Counted from the stretch's first letter, positions 26,869 through 40,916 are shown. The stretch is DNA of 64,000 nt from Liolophura sinensis (GCF_032854445.1 NC_088301.1:43705116-43769115), one strand, 5' to 3'. Notes: a model not told the origin generated them from the sequence alone. Numbers and translations: made by a program.

Positions 26869-29800
26869 TCATTCCCTATAAATGATGACTGGGCAGGTGG
26901 CGTGATGAACGACGTAGTCACTAACACTACCAATGATGGTTCGTCGGATGGTGCCCAATCCACGAGTTCCTGTCACGATGATCTGCGCACTCTCGTCTTT
27001 AGCTGCCTGGACAATAGCTTCTCCCGCCTTCATCCCTTCCATTTTTATGCTCTTCCCTTTCACCTGAAGGAAACAATCAGTTAATGTAAGTTACAGACCA
27101 TTAGTACTTGGTGGTTGATAGCTGGAATGACTAGTGTAACCTGGCATCAAGAATTCAAGAGAAAAAAGCTGCGTGAAGGAAGTTTATTTTACCACGCATG
27201 TAGTATATTAACACTCTCTACATGGAGAGTAAAACCAGAGCAGCGACAACACTGAGGTAGTTAACACATGGCAACACGAACCGGTGAAATCTGGTTTCTT
27301 TTCAGCCTCCCTTCAGCAAGAGTTTTATTCTGTTAAATGTTTAAATAGTATCAACTTTCACACCCCCAATTGGCCAAAAAAAAAAAAAAAAAAAAAAAAT
27401 CACTGAAACTAATTAATCTAGAATTACTAAACAATGATGTGTTGGTAGGATTTTTTAGTTCACCGATGGAAGAAACAGTATTCATCCTTTTTGCTAATTG
27501 TTTTGGTACTATTATATAAAGTAATCAAATTATGTCTAAGGGACAAGTGGATTTTGCGGCCTGGGCATAGCAGGGAGTTTTTTCTCATCACGTAAGTTGA
27601 CATAATCGCAGTTTTGATGAGGGGAAATGATGTACGTATCTAACAATCTCTGCTGGCGCATAATACTAATTATACCGTTATTTAGGTCAACTATTCCGCA
27701 GAAAAACATTTTACATTTTGTTACCCATTTTTTTTTTTTTTTCAAGATCTTCTCTCTGGGTTGATTTCAATATACATACCCCATTTTGTTTTAAGGCTTG
27801 GGCATATTTAGCTATGAGATTTCCTACTCTTTCTTGCTCCTCCTTCATCATGTTGGAAATTGCAACGGCATCCGAAAATCCAGCTGAAAAACAGATGTTG
27901 ATAAACCCATATACTTCACCAGAAAACTTACATGGAAATAGCAAAGGTGTGCTAAAAGTTCATTGTTGTAGGATGATTGACGAAGTCAAGGGACACAAGT
28001 CTCCACTGGCGACATCGTGGTGAAAACCCTTAGATGCCGTTACTCCTTTAAAAAGTCGATTCATGCATTGGGATCAGGAGTAGACCAACTTTTGTAACTT
28101 AATGTTTGCTATATATAGCCGAGTGTCTAGTAAAACATTTATAACTACGATCAGTTACTTCATCTTTTTTCTGCTTCCCTGAGTAAATCTACCCTGAGAT
28201 GTAGTATACTATATCCCAGATCTACTATATGTTTGGAATTCATTAGTTTGTTTTCCCATGATCTGAAGCATCATCTAATCATACTGCCACGTTTTTCTGA
28301 ATTTTGAGATTTATTTGGTTTTGCTTTTTTTTCACTGCAGTACTGCAGTACCGTGGAGAACATTAATGTGTCTTCTCACATTATGACTGGCATACTATCC
28401 CTAGGTAATGCAGTATCATAGATGACAGAAAGGTGTCTTCTCACATTCTGACTACCATACCATTCCTAGGTATTGCAGTACCATGGAGAACAGTAACATG
28501 TTTTCTCACAATCTGACTGGCATGCTATCCCTAGATACCACAGTATTATAGATGACAGTAACATATCTTCTCACATTCTGACTGGCATGCTATTCCTAGG
28601 TATTGTGGCATGATAGACAGTAAAGTGTTTTCTCACATTCTGACTGGCACTTGCGGTATCATAGATGACAGTAACATGTTTTCTCACATTATGACTGTCA
28701 TACTATCCCTAGGTACTGCAGTATCATAGATGACAGTAAGGTGTCTTCTCACATTCTGACTGGCATACTATCCCTGGGTATTGCAGTATCATAGATGACA
28801 GTAAGGTCTGTTCGCACATTCTGACTGTCGTACTATCCCTAGGTACTACAGTATCATACATGACAGTAACATGTTTTCTCACATTCTGACTGTCATACTA
28901 TCCCTAGGTACTGCAGTATCATAGATGACAGTAAGGTCTGTTCTCACATTCTGACTGTCAAACTATCCCTAGGTACTACAGTATCATACATGACAGTAGC
29001 ATGTTTTCTCACATTCTGACTGTCATACTATCCCTAGGTACTGCAGTATCATAGATGACAGTAAGGTGTCTTCTCACATTCTGACTGGCATGCTATTCCT
29101 AGGTATTGCAGTACCAAGGAGAACAGTAACATGTTTTCTCACAATCTGACTGGCATGCTATCCCTAGACACGCAGTATCATAGATGACAGTAACATGTTT
29201 TCTCACATTATGACTGTCATACTATCCCTAGGTACTGCAGTATCATAGTGACAGTAAGGTCTGTTCTCACATTCTGACTGTCGTACTATCCCTAGGTACT
29301 ACAGTATCATACATGACAGTAACATGTTTTCTCACATTATGACTGTCATACTATCCCTAGGTACTGTAGTATCATAGATGACAGTAAGGTGTCTTCTCAC
29401 ATTCTGACTGTCATACTATCCCTAGGTACTGCAGTATCACAGATGACAGTAAGGTCTGTTCTCACATTCTGACTGTCATACTATCCCTAGGTACTACAGT
29501 ATCATACATGACAGTAACATGTTTTCTCACATTCTGACTGTCATACTATCCCTAGGTACTGCAGTATTATGGATGGCAGTGCTGATGACAGTGACCTGTT
29601 CTCTCACATTCTGACTGGCATACTATCCCTAGGTACTGCAGTATTATGGATGACAGTGACGTGTTCTCTCACATTCTGACTGGCATACTATCCCTAGGTA
29701 CTGCAGTATTATGGATGACAGTGACGTGTTCTCTCACATTCTGACTGGCATACTATCCCTACGTACTGCGGCATTATGGATGACAGTGACGTGTTCTCTC

Positions 29801-32800
29801 ACATTCTGATTGGCATACTATCCCTAGGTACTGCGGCATCACAGATGATAGATAGTTCGATGCTTTGCGATCTTCACACTTGAGATCGTGTTCTCCACGG
29901 CAAGTCACAGCACTTTCTGAATACTTCATAACCCACGCTCTCGCTACACCTATTTGACCGTGTCGCCGTTACCTACGGTCATGCCACGTGTTTAATAATG
30001 TATCAGCACATCGAGAATCATCTCGAGCAAAATCGTTGGACTTTCGTAATAGGTGTAGATTTAAGCTAAGGATATACGAGAACAGTACGACACTGTGCAA
30101 ATGGATAAGCAGTACAGCCCATATACCAAGATGTCTGTCGGTTAAATGTGTGTTTTTTTTAATGATTGAAGATGCATTGAAGGAGAACAAGCTGTGTTGT
30201 CTAAAGCATTCATTATGTGTACTAATTCGTCACGTAGTCTGGCTTAGCCAATAAAGAACCTATAAATCAGACAAAGTATCAATATCGCAAGACAATATTC
30301 AATACTATGTTACAATCTACATGTATATACCAAACGATTCAACTGTTTAAAATAATAATTGAAAATCAAAATAAGGTTTATTACATCTTTCTATATTTCC
30401 AGTATATGTAAACACCATAAAACAATTCACGCCATGCAAATTTAGCGTGCTAAATAATTGTGTCAACTCACATGAGATCTTGTATTCGGCGCTATGGACA
30501 CATACTACGTTATCTCCTTCCCGGAATATGTTGCCAAGAACCCCTGGAAAGACAAAGCAAAGTAAGTATGTCTATATATTTTAAAGAAGTTACTTCCTTA
30601 AAGAGACAAACGAAGGTTATTTAAAAAGCGACACAACCTGTGGAAAACTTTAGAGAACGCTACTTGTATTAAATGAATACTTTCAGATATCAAAGTACTT
30701 CCAAGATAAATGACACCGATTCAATCTGGTCCTGCGGGTTTACTGTAATACATGTATGTGTAAAATTACTGTAATACATGTATGTGTAAAATTACTGTAA
30801 CCCGTATTCCAATTTTCTGTAAAATCCCGTGTTAAAAACAAAATCTGTCCAGTTACGTTTCACATTAGAAGATGCACTAAATACGCATTCGAAAACGACT
30901 GGGCTATTAACTTAGCTAGACACAAACTATGAATCAGCCAGTTTAGCAAATAACGTGACGTAACTTTGTTCAATCCATTCTTCAGATTTAAAGCGGAACT
31001 GTTATGGCCCCAAAAATTGAACTGTACGAAAACAACCGGAGCTATACACAAAACTGGAGATTAACTGGGAAATTCTCTTCTCTTGTCCGACCATGCAACA
31101 GACAATACCTCCAAAGACCTTAAAATATTATTCTCCACCTATAAAAAGTCTCCTTCAGTTACATCAAGAGGCTCAACATTTTACACATTAGATTTAGTTA
31201 GAATGTTCGAAACATCCAGCGAACTACAGTCGTCACAGATATAGGCCACGTCCCTATATAGAAGGTTAAGTATTGAAATTCCGACAGCACTGAACTATGT
31301 ACACTATGTACAGTTGAGTTTGCCCTTTGTAGACAGCTTCTTCAGGTAGCTAGAGAATGCTGTATGATACATTACACGAGGCCGCATAATGATGGAGCTA
31401 GGGCTACAAGGTCTCATAGCCGAACCATTATAAAGCTTGTCCAGTTTATGTACACTTTAATAAGGAATTCAGTTCATGTGGTGAACGAAGGAAAGACAAC
31501 AGAATAGGTATATGCGATCGCGTACGAAATGGTGGCAGTTGATTAGCCCAGTCATAATATCGAAGTATCTCACGCGACATTCTCGTTGCTGAATATTTGA
31601 TTTAGCGAAATACATGTAAGACATGTTGGTCGATCTTGATGAAAATCTTATGCTTGGAACAAGGCTTTAATTATATGACTCCGTTTAGGTAATTGAATTT
31701 CGTAAAAAACTGGCTAAATTCACAATATTTCTCTCATTGGATGTTATGTGTCGATAGGAGTGAGTGACTGAGTGAGTGAAAGTTTTAACGTCGCTTTCAA
31801 CAATATTTCGGTTTTATCGCGACAATAAAACGTCAAGTAGTCCGATCTACTACGGATAATTCATTTACTACTCAGTCAAAAAAGGACACCAGAAGTCACA
31901 TAACAAACACAGACGGTAGTTAAAATCGCAGCTTTCCTGAGAGAAAATCAAAAATAGTATCACTTTCTACAGAATTTAAAAGTTCTGAAAGAGAGCTCAC
32001 GTGATAAAAGGAATCTCGTACAGGAGCAAAGTCGCCACAGTCAAGCAATATGTGCTTGACTGTGAGCAATGAGGAGCATCTTCTCCTTTCAACAAATACC
32101 CATGCGTAGCCACGTGTGGTGACCGATACGACACCTCCTCAAAATGCAAGAGCGGAGGACGATGCCGTGAAAGGGAAGACGCTGGACCAACAAACTGACG
32201 AATATCATGCAGTTTGTTGGTTGTCTGGTCATCCCATTGAGCCTGAAACAAGCGCTTGATATAGGAGCAAATAAGTGAACGCAAGTCCGAATATGGAACG
32301 TCAGTTTGGGTAGTAACGAATGCAAAGCCGCCTTCGCGGCTTCATCTGCAGCAGTATTCCCAGGGATACCCATATGGCCGGGATGTGTTGATAGGACACA
32401 AACTGTGAGGGTGATTGAGCAGATATATACGTGAAATAAAAGTAGGCCTAGACGGATTGCAGTTTCTTTCAAAGTTTATTTCAAAACCATTCATAACTCA
32501 TGTAACCCAACTGTGTGCCAGACATGTTTTGAGAACTCTCAGTCGAGTTGAGCAGTTTACAAGCCTTCGATTTCTCCTTTCCTAAACGCAACACCTTCGA
32601 CAGTTTATTATTAAATTTGTACCTAAATGAAAGGCCAACTATGTGGAATATATACAGGGGAGTGGAAAATAGTGTTTCAAACTGGTACAAAAAAGTAACC
32701 CAATATTGTAGATCACCGCTATATACATGGGAGCAAGGTCAACAGAGTCCACAGAGAATCAATCTAGTTCTACAGTTAACGCTAGCAGAGACACTACTAA

Positions 32801-35800
32801 CGTAGCGTTGAGTAAAGGTCCTACTTAAATCTTCGTGAAAATTATCACTAACCAGTTGTCAATTCACTGATGCACTGATTCACTAGGTTATTCAAAGTGT
32901 AGATATGTCAAAGCCTTCTGTTAACAGTAACCAAACAGTTTAAACTTTTGAATGGAACATGGCGAACCTACGTACATCGGCCATGTTTTGAATTAAAACA
33001 GATCATGGCTGTTCGACAATTTCGTCGAAGGGACCTTTCGTATTTTTTTGCTTATATTACTACTTTCAAAAGTGTGCTCTTCGAACAGTCAGCAAGTGCC
33101 TTGCTGAGGACTTTGCTAGGTCGATTCAAAAGTTCAAATGGCTGATGAAAGATGGGCTACCGATGCCAGCTTTGGCATATCTACACATCAGATAACTTAG
33201 GGAATCAGTGCATATACCAAATAGATGGAAGTGTTCGTGTTGTAACGTTAGTGAAATTTTCCACGTGCAGGTAAGCTGGACCAATGGTGAGAGCTATGTA
33301 ATTAGTTACTGTCTCAGTTAGTTCGAGCTATTTGTTAATTTCAAGCTATTCCTGATATATAGGCCTACGACTCGAAGCCTTGTAAGTAATTTAGGACTTG
33401 CTTGTCGACTTTGTACAACCAATTGCTTCCTTCGAGATTTCTTAGTCAAGCTTCACAACGTGCTTTGGACAACACAGCAACACCGCCATCCTGCAGACAT
33501 TCTTCATCTCCATGGGAAAGTTGGTCGAATTCTTTGCTTTGGTAATTTAGAACACCTTGTACGGCTAGCGACTGTCTGTTATAATCAGCCCGGGTACACA
33601 GTTTCGAGTGTCTTTGTGAATAGCTGAAGATGGTGAGCTGGTCGTAATTGGCATTAGTATGTTGATTAAATTTACGTTTAAAAAAAAATGGACAACCTTT
33701 AATCAATATGCCCTAATTCTTCTATTTTTGGGGACAGATATTGGTAGTCCTGAAAGCACAATATTACATTTCTTTCCCAGCCTTTTGGAAAAGTAAAGAT
33801 ATGAGTATGTTGTTCATTAAATGGATTAACCATGTGAGAAAAAAGAAATTAAATATACCTGCTACAGTTACATGTATACTGGCTAAAAAGAGCAGACCAG
33901 GTGTTCCAAAAATTAGGGTACCAGCACTATATTCATGGTGAAGATGGGTTGAAAAATGTCGACTTCTGTAAGGTTCGTAGCTATATGAACGTAATTAACA
34001 TTTCCAATGTGGTGATGCATAATTCTATAAAAGTTGAATTGTTCTTTATTAGAATTTCATTACATAGAGGTATATTTTCCACAAGGTTAAGGCTGAAAAT
34101 GTCAAAGAGAAGCAAGACATCAGTATCTTATCAAACTGCTTTCCTAGATATGTCAAGGGCAAGTAGTTTAGTACTATTAATCAAACGACCTTTTTACACT
34201 GGTTAGTATAAAACTACATAAATTATAATTATGGTTATAAATATGATATTTTTTTTTTTCAAAATAACGGGCTTCTTTTCCAGTTCGTGTAACATTCACC
34301 CTGTATTCAATTTGGGCGCTGTCTACGTCTCATAATTAAGTAACTAGTACCCGAATTCAAATCTAAGTATACCCACGACTTAAAGCCTTCATGGTCGCGG
34401 ACACTTGGATAATGTTGTGTTTATTTCTCAGTAATGAGAAAATGGAAAATATTTTCAGTAATCAAATGATTACTAGAAGCCAAATGAGTTGTTTTAGCCT
34501 TCGGTCACAATTCTGTTTCCAGGGTTTCTTGGCATCTTGAGGACTTAAGGATTGCACGCATTGATTTTCAATTAAATCAGTATCTTGTCGGAGAATGTCA
34601 AGACTGAAAACACCTGCCGCGAAATGTCTTGGTTGGTACATTAAGGCATGCGGTTAGTGTATGCAGGATGAATCCATGGCGTCACGCTGTAATATGTTTG
34701 ATTCTTCACAGATTATACGGATCTGCGAGAGAATTCTTCCTCATCATGGACAATTTCCATCACATTCTCTTTGTGACCTTACACAGAGGCACAATGTCAT
34801 TAAAACATCTGTTGAAAATCCTTCCTCGGTCGATAATATATCTGCAGTTCGCTTTTCAGTAAATATATACTTTATTATACTTGATGTGCATAAATTTACT
34901 CAGATGGCTTGTCAAAGCAGACAGCAGATTACGTATACAGATAAATTCCTATTGCACTATCTTGACATGGTAATCTCTGTATCCTTCGGGTACTGTGAAA
35001 TACTTTCCGCTTGTATTGATTTATCGCATACATGCAGGCCAGCCATTGACGAGACGACCAGTCTCAGCGCTCATTCTCTAATTAAGATTAAACGCCCTGC
35101 CATGCAACATTCCACAGGCAATATTGTACTGTTCAAGATCTATCCCAAGAGTTTTCCCAGTGTAAAACATGAAAAAAATAATGTACATAGGTGTTGACGT
35201 ATATAAAATGGTTTCTCTTAAAAGAAGTCTTTGGTAGTGATGTTTAATATGCAGCTATTGCTTCAAAGTGCACGTTTGCATAATATACACAATTCCATAT
35301 TAGTAAGAAACAGAATTCAAAAATAATTGTACTGAAATTAGATACGCGTACATGCATTCGTATATATAACCAAAATAAAAACGCACCGTATGTGTCCAAT
35401 ACACAGGCCCATAGACCATATATATGTATAATTCACTCACAGAATACGTTTTAATATGAGAAAACTTACATCAGTTCAGTATTTATTCACATAGAATATA
35501 AAGTATTGTAGCATGCGCTATGTACAAAAAAATTGATTGTGAGAAATTCTTTTCAATGTGTAAAGATGTATACGCAATGATTGAAAAGATCTGCATGCAT
35601 TCGTCTTAACTAGTACAATGTTATCTCATCCCTGAAGTAATGTATATAGAACCAGTTCTCAATAAATAATGACCAAAGAAAGATATGAGATTTAGAGTTA
35701 AACAGAAAGCTTGGATATATATTACTTAATTCTATTACTATATCAACATGTAGTGAAGGAATACTCTACAGTTAGCCCTGAAAACAAATACAGTTAGCCC

Positions 35801-38527
35801 TGAAACAAACTTGAGTACAGAGTTTCCGTCTTACCTCATGTTTCGAAGTACTCAAGTATAGCAGACAACGAGTTTCAAAATCCAAAAAGCTACTTGCATG
35901 TTCGATTACAGTGTATAGATAGACTTCAAATCGTTGTTATATATACATGTATTATGTGCGTGCCCATCAGTCTCAGCTTAACTACCAAAGTATACAATAT
36001 GTTTAGATGTAACCAAGTACTGTGGACAACGAGTTTCACAATCGAAAAAAGTTGTTTACATTTCGATTAAAGTATATATATTGACTTTAAAATGTTGTTA
36101 TGTATACATGTATTGTAAGTGTAGTGATGTATTGACCGGTTGTTGTTTAAAGGCATACTCAATTTTTCACTGATATGACAGCCGTGAGTTTTATGAGCGG
36201 AGGAAATCAGATCGAGTGTCCGGGGCAAAGCTGACGACTTAGCAACTTGCTAAGGAACTTTCACATTGTAGTGGAAAGAGACATTATCCGCTTATTGTCA
36301 GAAAGCCCACGCGAACAGAGACAGTTGTCGAAGGTCGGTATTGAAACCCGATCATCAGTGTACCCTACTCACAGAGATACTCGTCCCCTATAGGTAAGTA
36401 ACCACCAGTCGTTTATCTTTCGCAACACCCGAAGTTTGACCCACATTCGAAATCCGTCGTAACTGCAGTTGTAGTACTATTAATGTGCTAGCAAAAGATT
36501 CAAACAACCTGATGCAATGTAAATCCATTAAGGTGCACTATTGTCTTTTCTTGGCCAGACAGACCACGTAACCCGGAAATTCTCGTTTGTAGTCTATGCT
36601 CCAATATTACAAATTTTGCGTGATAATGCGTGAAAAGCTTATAGTGCATCTAGCTCTGTAAATGCAATCTGAATGAATAAACGAATGATTATGGCTTAAC
36701 GCCATTAATGAAATAGATTGTTAGGAAAGCAGATATACGTAAAGGCCAGCCCAATGACAAGCGACTGGGTCCATGCACCAGGTACAGAGGACATACACGT
36801 GTAACCTGTAGCTGAGCCCGCTTCAGATTTGAAGACGTGCTGATATTTACACCTCGAAGATCTATTTATACCTTCATGTCTACACGTAGTCTAGACTATA
36901 CTCCATCGTCCACAGACCTATAAAAGATCACGTCCAAATCGACGAAGATCCCCGATAATCCCTTCAGGTAACTCTGCATGTGCATGTCGATGGATGCATT
37001 TTTTTTTTTCTTTACCTGCAACTTTTTTACCTGGGTAGGCAGATTTGAGAGCGCATATATGCAGCACGCATTGTGAATAACTCTGTTATACAATGCTGGA
37101 TTCACTCTGCCTGAACCACAGCTTCATACATATTCACGAAAATGAATGTAATGATCAAATCTCAGGGCAGTATAAAAAAGCCAGCGCCTACAGACGAAGC
37201 AGCCCCTTTCATTGCACGCATGGCTACACTATCTCCAGAACAGAAGACAAACTGAGCAGGTATGCTTTGACATTTACGTGCCCTGTAGCATGAACACAGG
37301 TGCGTGTAACTTAGCAGTACTAACTATGCCGTCCCTCAGTGTATATATGAGCACAAGCATTGTGGATAAGGTTATATCATGAAGCCCTATCAGACTAACT
37401 GCATTCAATATAATTGGTTAACATTATGTTGGCTATATTTGCCTATAATTAACACAAAAAATGCTCGTGTGAATTGGCAGATGTGCATCAGAACATTTAG
37501 TCAGTGCCACACAGTGCTAAATGTGCACAACAGCTAAGAATATGACCGTGCGCATAGCATATCTATGTGTTTTGTTTTCACTCCCACAGCTGTATAACAA
37601 ACACATTTACTTCTCTGCATGATGGGTGCGTTACAAGGCGGAACAGTACTATAAACATGCACTACCACTTTGAGTACACGTGCTGGTATGTGCACGTAAA
37701 AGAGCTGCATAAACATATCCCTATAAGTATGGATACAGGCCTACAACTTAAGTTTTTTTCTGTTAACAAAGGTAAGGCTGGTTTAAAAAATATATATATA
37801 TACCCTCAGTCCCAAACCTCTCCCCTCTCTTTAGCTGTCTGTCACTCAACACATATGTACACATCCATTTATCAGTCTTAATATAGCAGTGAGTGGTGGA
37901 AATCTGTGGAGACTTCGCACGTACACGGGCCAGTCGGCCAAGTCAAGAGCAGACCTGGATCCTATTTAATTTACAGCCCTTAAGTCTATGTTTGCAACAC
38001 TTCAATGTCCTGCTCAGTTATCGACATCCGGGTAGGGAGGACGCCACTTGGGTGTTTCGTAATCAGTGTGTGTGGGCCTGCAGCCAAAGACGCTTAGGCC
38101 TATGTAGCCTGTAGACAAACTCACAAGCACATCTTAGAACGGATAAATGCATAGAAAATAAAATCTTCTACCCACCTCTAAGATATTATTATTATTATTT
38201 CCCCACACTTAAAGCATAGAATGTGGCTAAGTTGTGAGACCGTTTATAGAACCGAGGCCTATACGTACGCCTTGCGAAACTGGCCACTCGGGCAATCAGT
38301 ACGCAAGGGCAATGCATACCGATACAGAGGTCAATTTTACCGGGTGGTTATGGGTGGGTGTCCGAGATACACCTTGTGTTACTGCGCGCCTTATCCCACA
38401 AAACTTAACCACATTACGTTTTGGTGTATGGAATCAAGTCTTACTCACAAGTAAAGGCGTTGTCAGAATTCTGGCTACCGTCGATCGCCACCAGAATTGT
38501 TCTCCCACTCGTTGGTTGACCTGCCAT
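26869..38527 (-). CDS. USP-B: universal stress protein, four exons, 149 aa
   Basis: In transcript order the exons are 38527-38449, 30543-30472, 27883-27780 and 27063-26869 (stop TGA). Introns are 7905, 2588 and 716 bp. Intron 1 splits Trp27, intron 2 splits Ser51 and intron 3 is phase 0, as in USP-A. Visible motifs are VAIDGS with Asp16, VVCVHSAE, a helix rich in K/E, and GTRGLGTIRRTIIGS, giving G117-2x-G120-9x-G130-S131, an intact ATP-binding pattern. The C-terminus VIIYRE and the helix (SNMMKEEQERVGNLIAKYAQ) make USP-A its nearest relative here; the two genes face each other tail to tail. Exon 1 is joined to exon 2 across almost 8 kb because phase and Trp split match and no other first exon is seen between. 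That link is the weakest part of the model. A 200-N gap starts 22 bp upstream of the ATG, so the 5' UTR and promoter are missing. Intron 2 holds the 65-bp tandem array; intron 1 holds a LINE remnant. Confidence 0.86.
28341..29850. repeat. Minisatellite, 65-bp unit, in USP-B intron 2
   Basis: About 23 copies of a 65-bp unit with the words TCTCACATTCTGACTG, TACTATCCCTAGGTACTGCA and GTATCATAGATGACAGTAA. Two-unit and longer variants alternate (for example AAGGTGTCTT, AAGGTCTGTT and ACATGTTTT after ACAGT), and the last four copies form a homogeneous subgroup with GTGACGTGTTCT. It starts about 460 bp inside the intron from exon 3. Confidence 0.95.
31750..32440 (-). mobile_element. Decayed LINE 3' part with RNase H domain
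   Basis: On the - strand, overlapping frames give HPGHMGIPGNTAADEAAKAA, the typical C-terminal half of a LINE-type RNase H domain, then PYSDLRSLICSYIKRLFQAQ-WDDQTTNKLHDI and a TWLRMG/THGYLLKGEDAP segment usual at the end of such polyproteins (Jockey/I-like group). At least two frameshifts lie between these pieces, and nothing of the reverse transcriptase is seen upstream (higher coordinates). The GAGTGAGTGAAAGTTTTAAC segment at 31758-31860 may be its 3' UTR. It lies in USP-B intron 1, in the same direction as the gene. Confidence 0.72.
35850..36120. repeat. Imperfect direct duplication of about 110 bp
   Basis: The segments at about 35850-35955 and 36005-36120 share the order AAGTACT, GACAACGAGTTTCA, TTCGATTA-AGT, GTTGTTAT-TATACATGTATT with numerous differences. 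No coding content. It lies in USP-B intron 1. Confidence 0.7.
36140..36400. repeat. Probable dispersed repeat (non-autonomous element)
   Basis: A CTGATATGACAGCCGTGAGT leader, GAGCGGAGGAAATCAGA, and a right end with GTATTGAAACCCGATCATC resemble a dispersed repeat I associate with mollusc genomes. The copy cannot be bounded from the window, since only one is present. Confidence 0.4.
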
Positions 38528-38548
38528 GATGAAAACGTGCAGTTTCTA

Positions 38549-38748
38549 NNNNNNNNNNNNNNNNNNNNNNNNNNNNNNNNNNNNNNNNNNNNNNNNNNNN
38601 NNNNNNNNNNNNNNNNNNNNNNNNNNNNNNNNNNNNNNNNNNNNNNNNNNNNNNNNNNNNNNNNNNNNNNNNNNNNNNNNNNNNNNNNNNNNNNNNNNNN
38701 NNNNNNNNNNNNNNNNNNNNNNNNNNNNNNNNNNNNNNNNNNNNNNNN
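38549..38748. other. Assembly gap (200 N)
   Basis: Exactly 200 unknown bases, a round placeholder size, so the true length is unknown. It hides the 5' flank of USP-B. Confidence 0.99.
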
Positions 38749-39160
38749 TGTTAATCGCCATTGTTAGCACTGTTTAGGAAAAATGTTATCCTTTTTTCAT
38801 TTTCCTTACAAATATGAAATATAGAGGTGAAATCTGTCTTATTGGTTAGGATAAAAGATCCATTCTTCACAATTTCATATACACATAATTGTTCACATTT
38901 ATAAAAAAAAATACATGTTACAAAAATTTTGTTCGAAATACTCGCCAGTTCTGAAAGGTTTTATACAACTTGCCTGAAGTGAAGGAGATTTGGCATTTGG
39001 GAACGACAATATGAATACCCTGCCCCTCCAAAAAACTATATCTATTTCCATCCCTCACCATTCCGTCACTGAAAATATCTGATCGGTTATAAAATATGTA
39101 CAACAACATATACCACATGCAGCTGACACTTAACGGTGCATCTACTCTTTTACAAACTGA

Positions 39161-39294
39161 TGTTTTCATTGATTTTGTAATGCGACTCCTTATGCGACCG
39201 CTGCTTCACATGTCACTTAAAATTTAATGTTTTCATTGATTTTGTAATGCGACTCCTTATGCGACCGCTGCTTCACATGTCACTTTAAATTTAA
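39161..39294. repeat. Near-perfect 67-bp tandem duplication
   Basis: Two adjacent 67-bp copies starting TGTTTTCATTGATTTTGTAA differ at only one or two bases (CACTTAAAATT and CACTTTAAATT), which points to a recent event. Confidence 0.95.
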
Positions 39295-39433
39295 TATCAG
39301 TAAATCTCAGAAACGTGTTGCCTGTCTCACAACATCAGCTCGGGCACGAAAATCAAAAATGTGATGACACATCGTCATCTGTGTATGTTTCTATCCACAA
39401 AAAATTAAAACTCTACGCAGGAAACTGTTGGAG

Positions 39434-39575
39434 TTATATTTATTTATTTATTTATCTTATCTGAATGGTGTTTTACGCCGTACTCAAGAATATTTCACTC
39501 ATACGACGGCCGCCAGCATTATGGTGGGAAGAAACCGGGCAGAGTCCAGGGAAAACCCACGACCATCCACTTACG
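39434..39575 (-). mobile_element. SINE, 3' part (ACGGCGTAAAAC family)
   Basis: On the - strand it carries the TTTCTTCCCACCATAATGCT core, then GAATATTCTTGA- or AGAATATT-type words, GTACGGCGTAAAACACCATT and an AAATAAATAAATA tail. It is one of the better preserved copies. Confidence 0.85.
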
Positions 39576-40916
39576 GCAATGTTGGAGTTACAGTCAGGAC
39601 AAAAATACGCACGGACGGACAAGCGCACAGACGGACAAAATCGCTACAACATAATAGGCTAACGGCGGCAGATTTTTAAAAGCAACAAAACTTTCTGGGG
39701 AACGCCCAACCTGTTTTTCAATATAACCACCAAAACCAATTTCAGGAAACAGAGGCTCTGAAATCATTTTTAATAGGCTGTCAAATAACAGATAAAAGTC
39801 CTACAAAAAGGATTTTCTGCCAATAAAACCTATGTTAACTTCTATCGTTTTCTCCGTGTTGCAGAGTTTGCAACAAATGACACTATGCCCTCACATGTGT
39901 CTTAGAAGACAACATAACAGCATAAAACGAGTTATTCAGAATGAGGTGTGGAAACAGGCCCAAGCAGACACAACCATTTTTGTTTTTCATTGGCCTGGTA
40001 ACTGAATAAACCCATTTTTTAATCAGAAATTCATACGAGGCCATGGGGTGCGCTATGTCAAAGCAACCGGATGCGCGATGTCGATTCACTCCTACACTGT
40101 TTGCATATGGTTAAAAGACTAGCCAGAGTTCGGGTGGCTTCAGTAGACACGGCTGCGTTCTAGGGTTATAGAGATAACTCGCGTCTAATTGATCAAAATC
40201 CGCGCTTACTTTGAACTGCGATATCTCGGTAACGTAAATGACAGACGAAGTTTTCATATGGGATACTTTATCGATACATATATAGTCTTTCATAGCGTTT
40301 CATCAAGATTTAAGAGGTCAGTTGGGAATATGCATAAATGTCTGGCAATGTTGTCTTAAATCTTTTAATAAACACAAACATCTAATGGCCTTGGACTTCT
40401 CAAGAAAGTTGCATAATTCTTGGAAATGAAGATATTACACGCGGAGAGCAGGTGTATAGCGAGTCTTTTGCATGCCGAGGATATTGGGCCTATGTTCAAC
40501 AGGCAGCATGCTTTCAATGAGACAGCACACTTAACATTTACCTGTATCATCTTCTTTCCCTGTATAAGGGTAGTCCATGCAATGATCTGTCATTCTGATA
40601 CTTGAATTCCACGAACCTGTATATTTGTGTTGCCAAGTCCAAATCTATAAAGAGAACTTAATACACATTCGCAATGGAATGGACATTCTACTATTAATTT
40701 CTGATATCTTATATTTGTCCGTTCCCAAGAAGTCTGTTGTTATAGGTTAGGGCCTGAAAGTTTCTACCTTAAAGAAATCTCAAATTCTCCATGTACCAAA
40801 ACAGCACAAGCATATATAGCGATAACTCAGGTAAATGAAACATGGGACAGTGGTCAGTCACTGACGTGTAAGTGAGGAAAGCCACAGTTCAAGTCACATA
40901 TATAGAGAGAGTCTCG

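Noticed and set aside
26764-27084. 106-codon + strand open frame
   Set aside because: It is the antisense shadow of the last exon of USP-B.
34661-35197. 178-codon open frame on the + strand
   Set aside because: Composition is not coding-like, no domain is recognised and it lies antisense in a USP-B intron; it could not be supported as a gene.
38234-38767. 177-codon open frame crossing the N run
   Set aside because: About a third of it is unknown bases, and it is antisense to exon 1 of USP-B.
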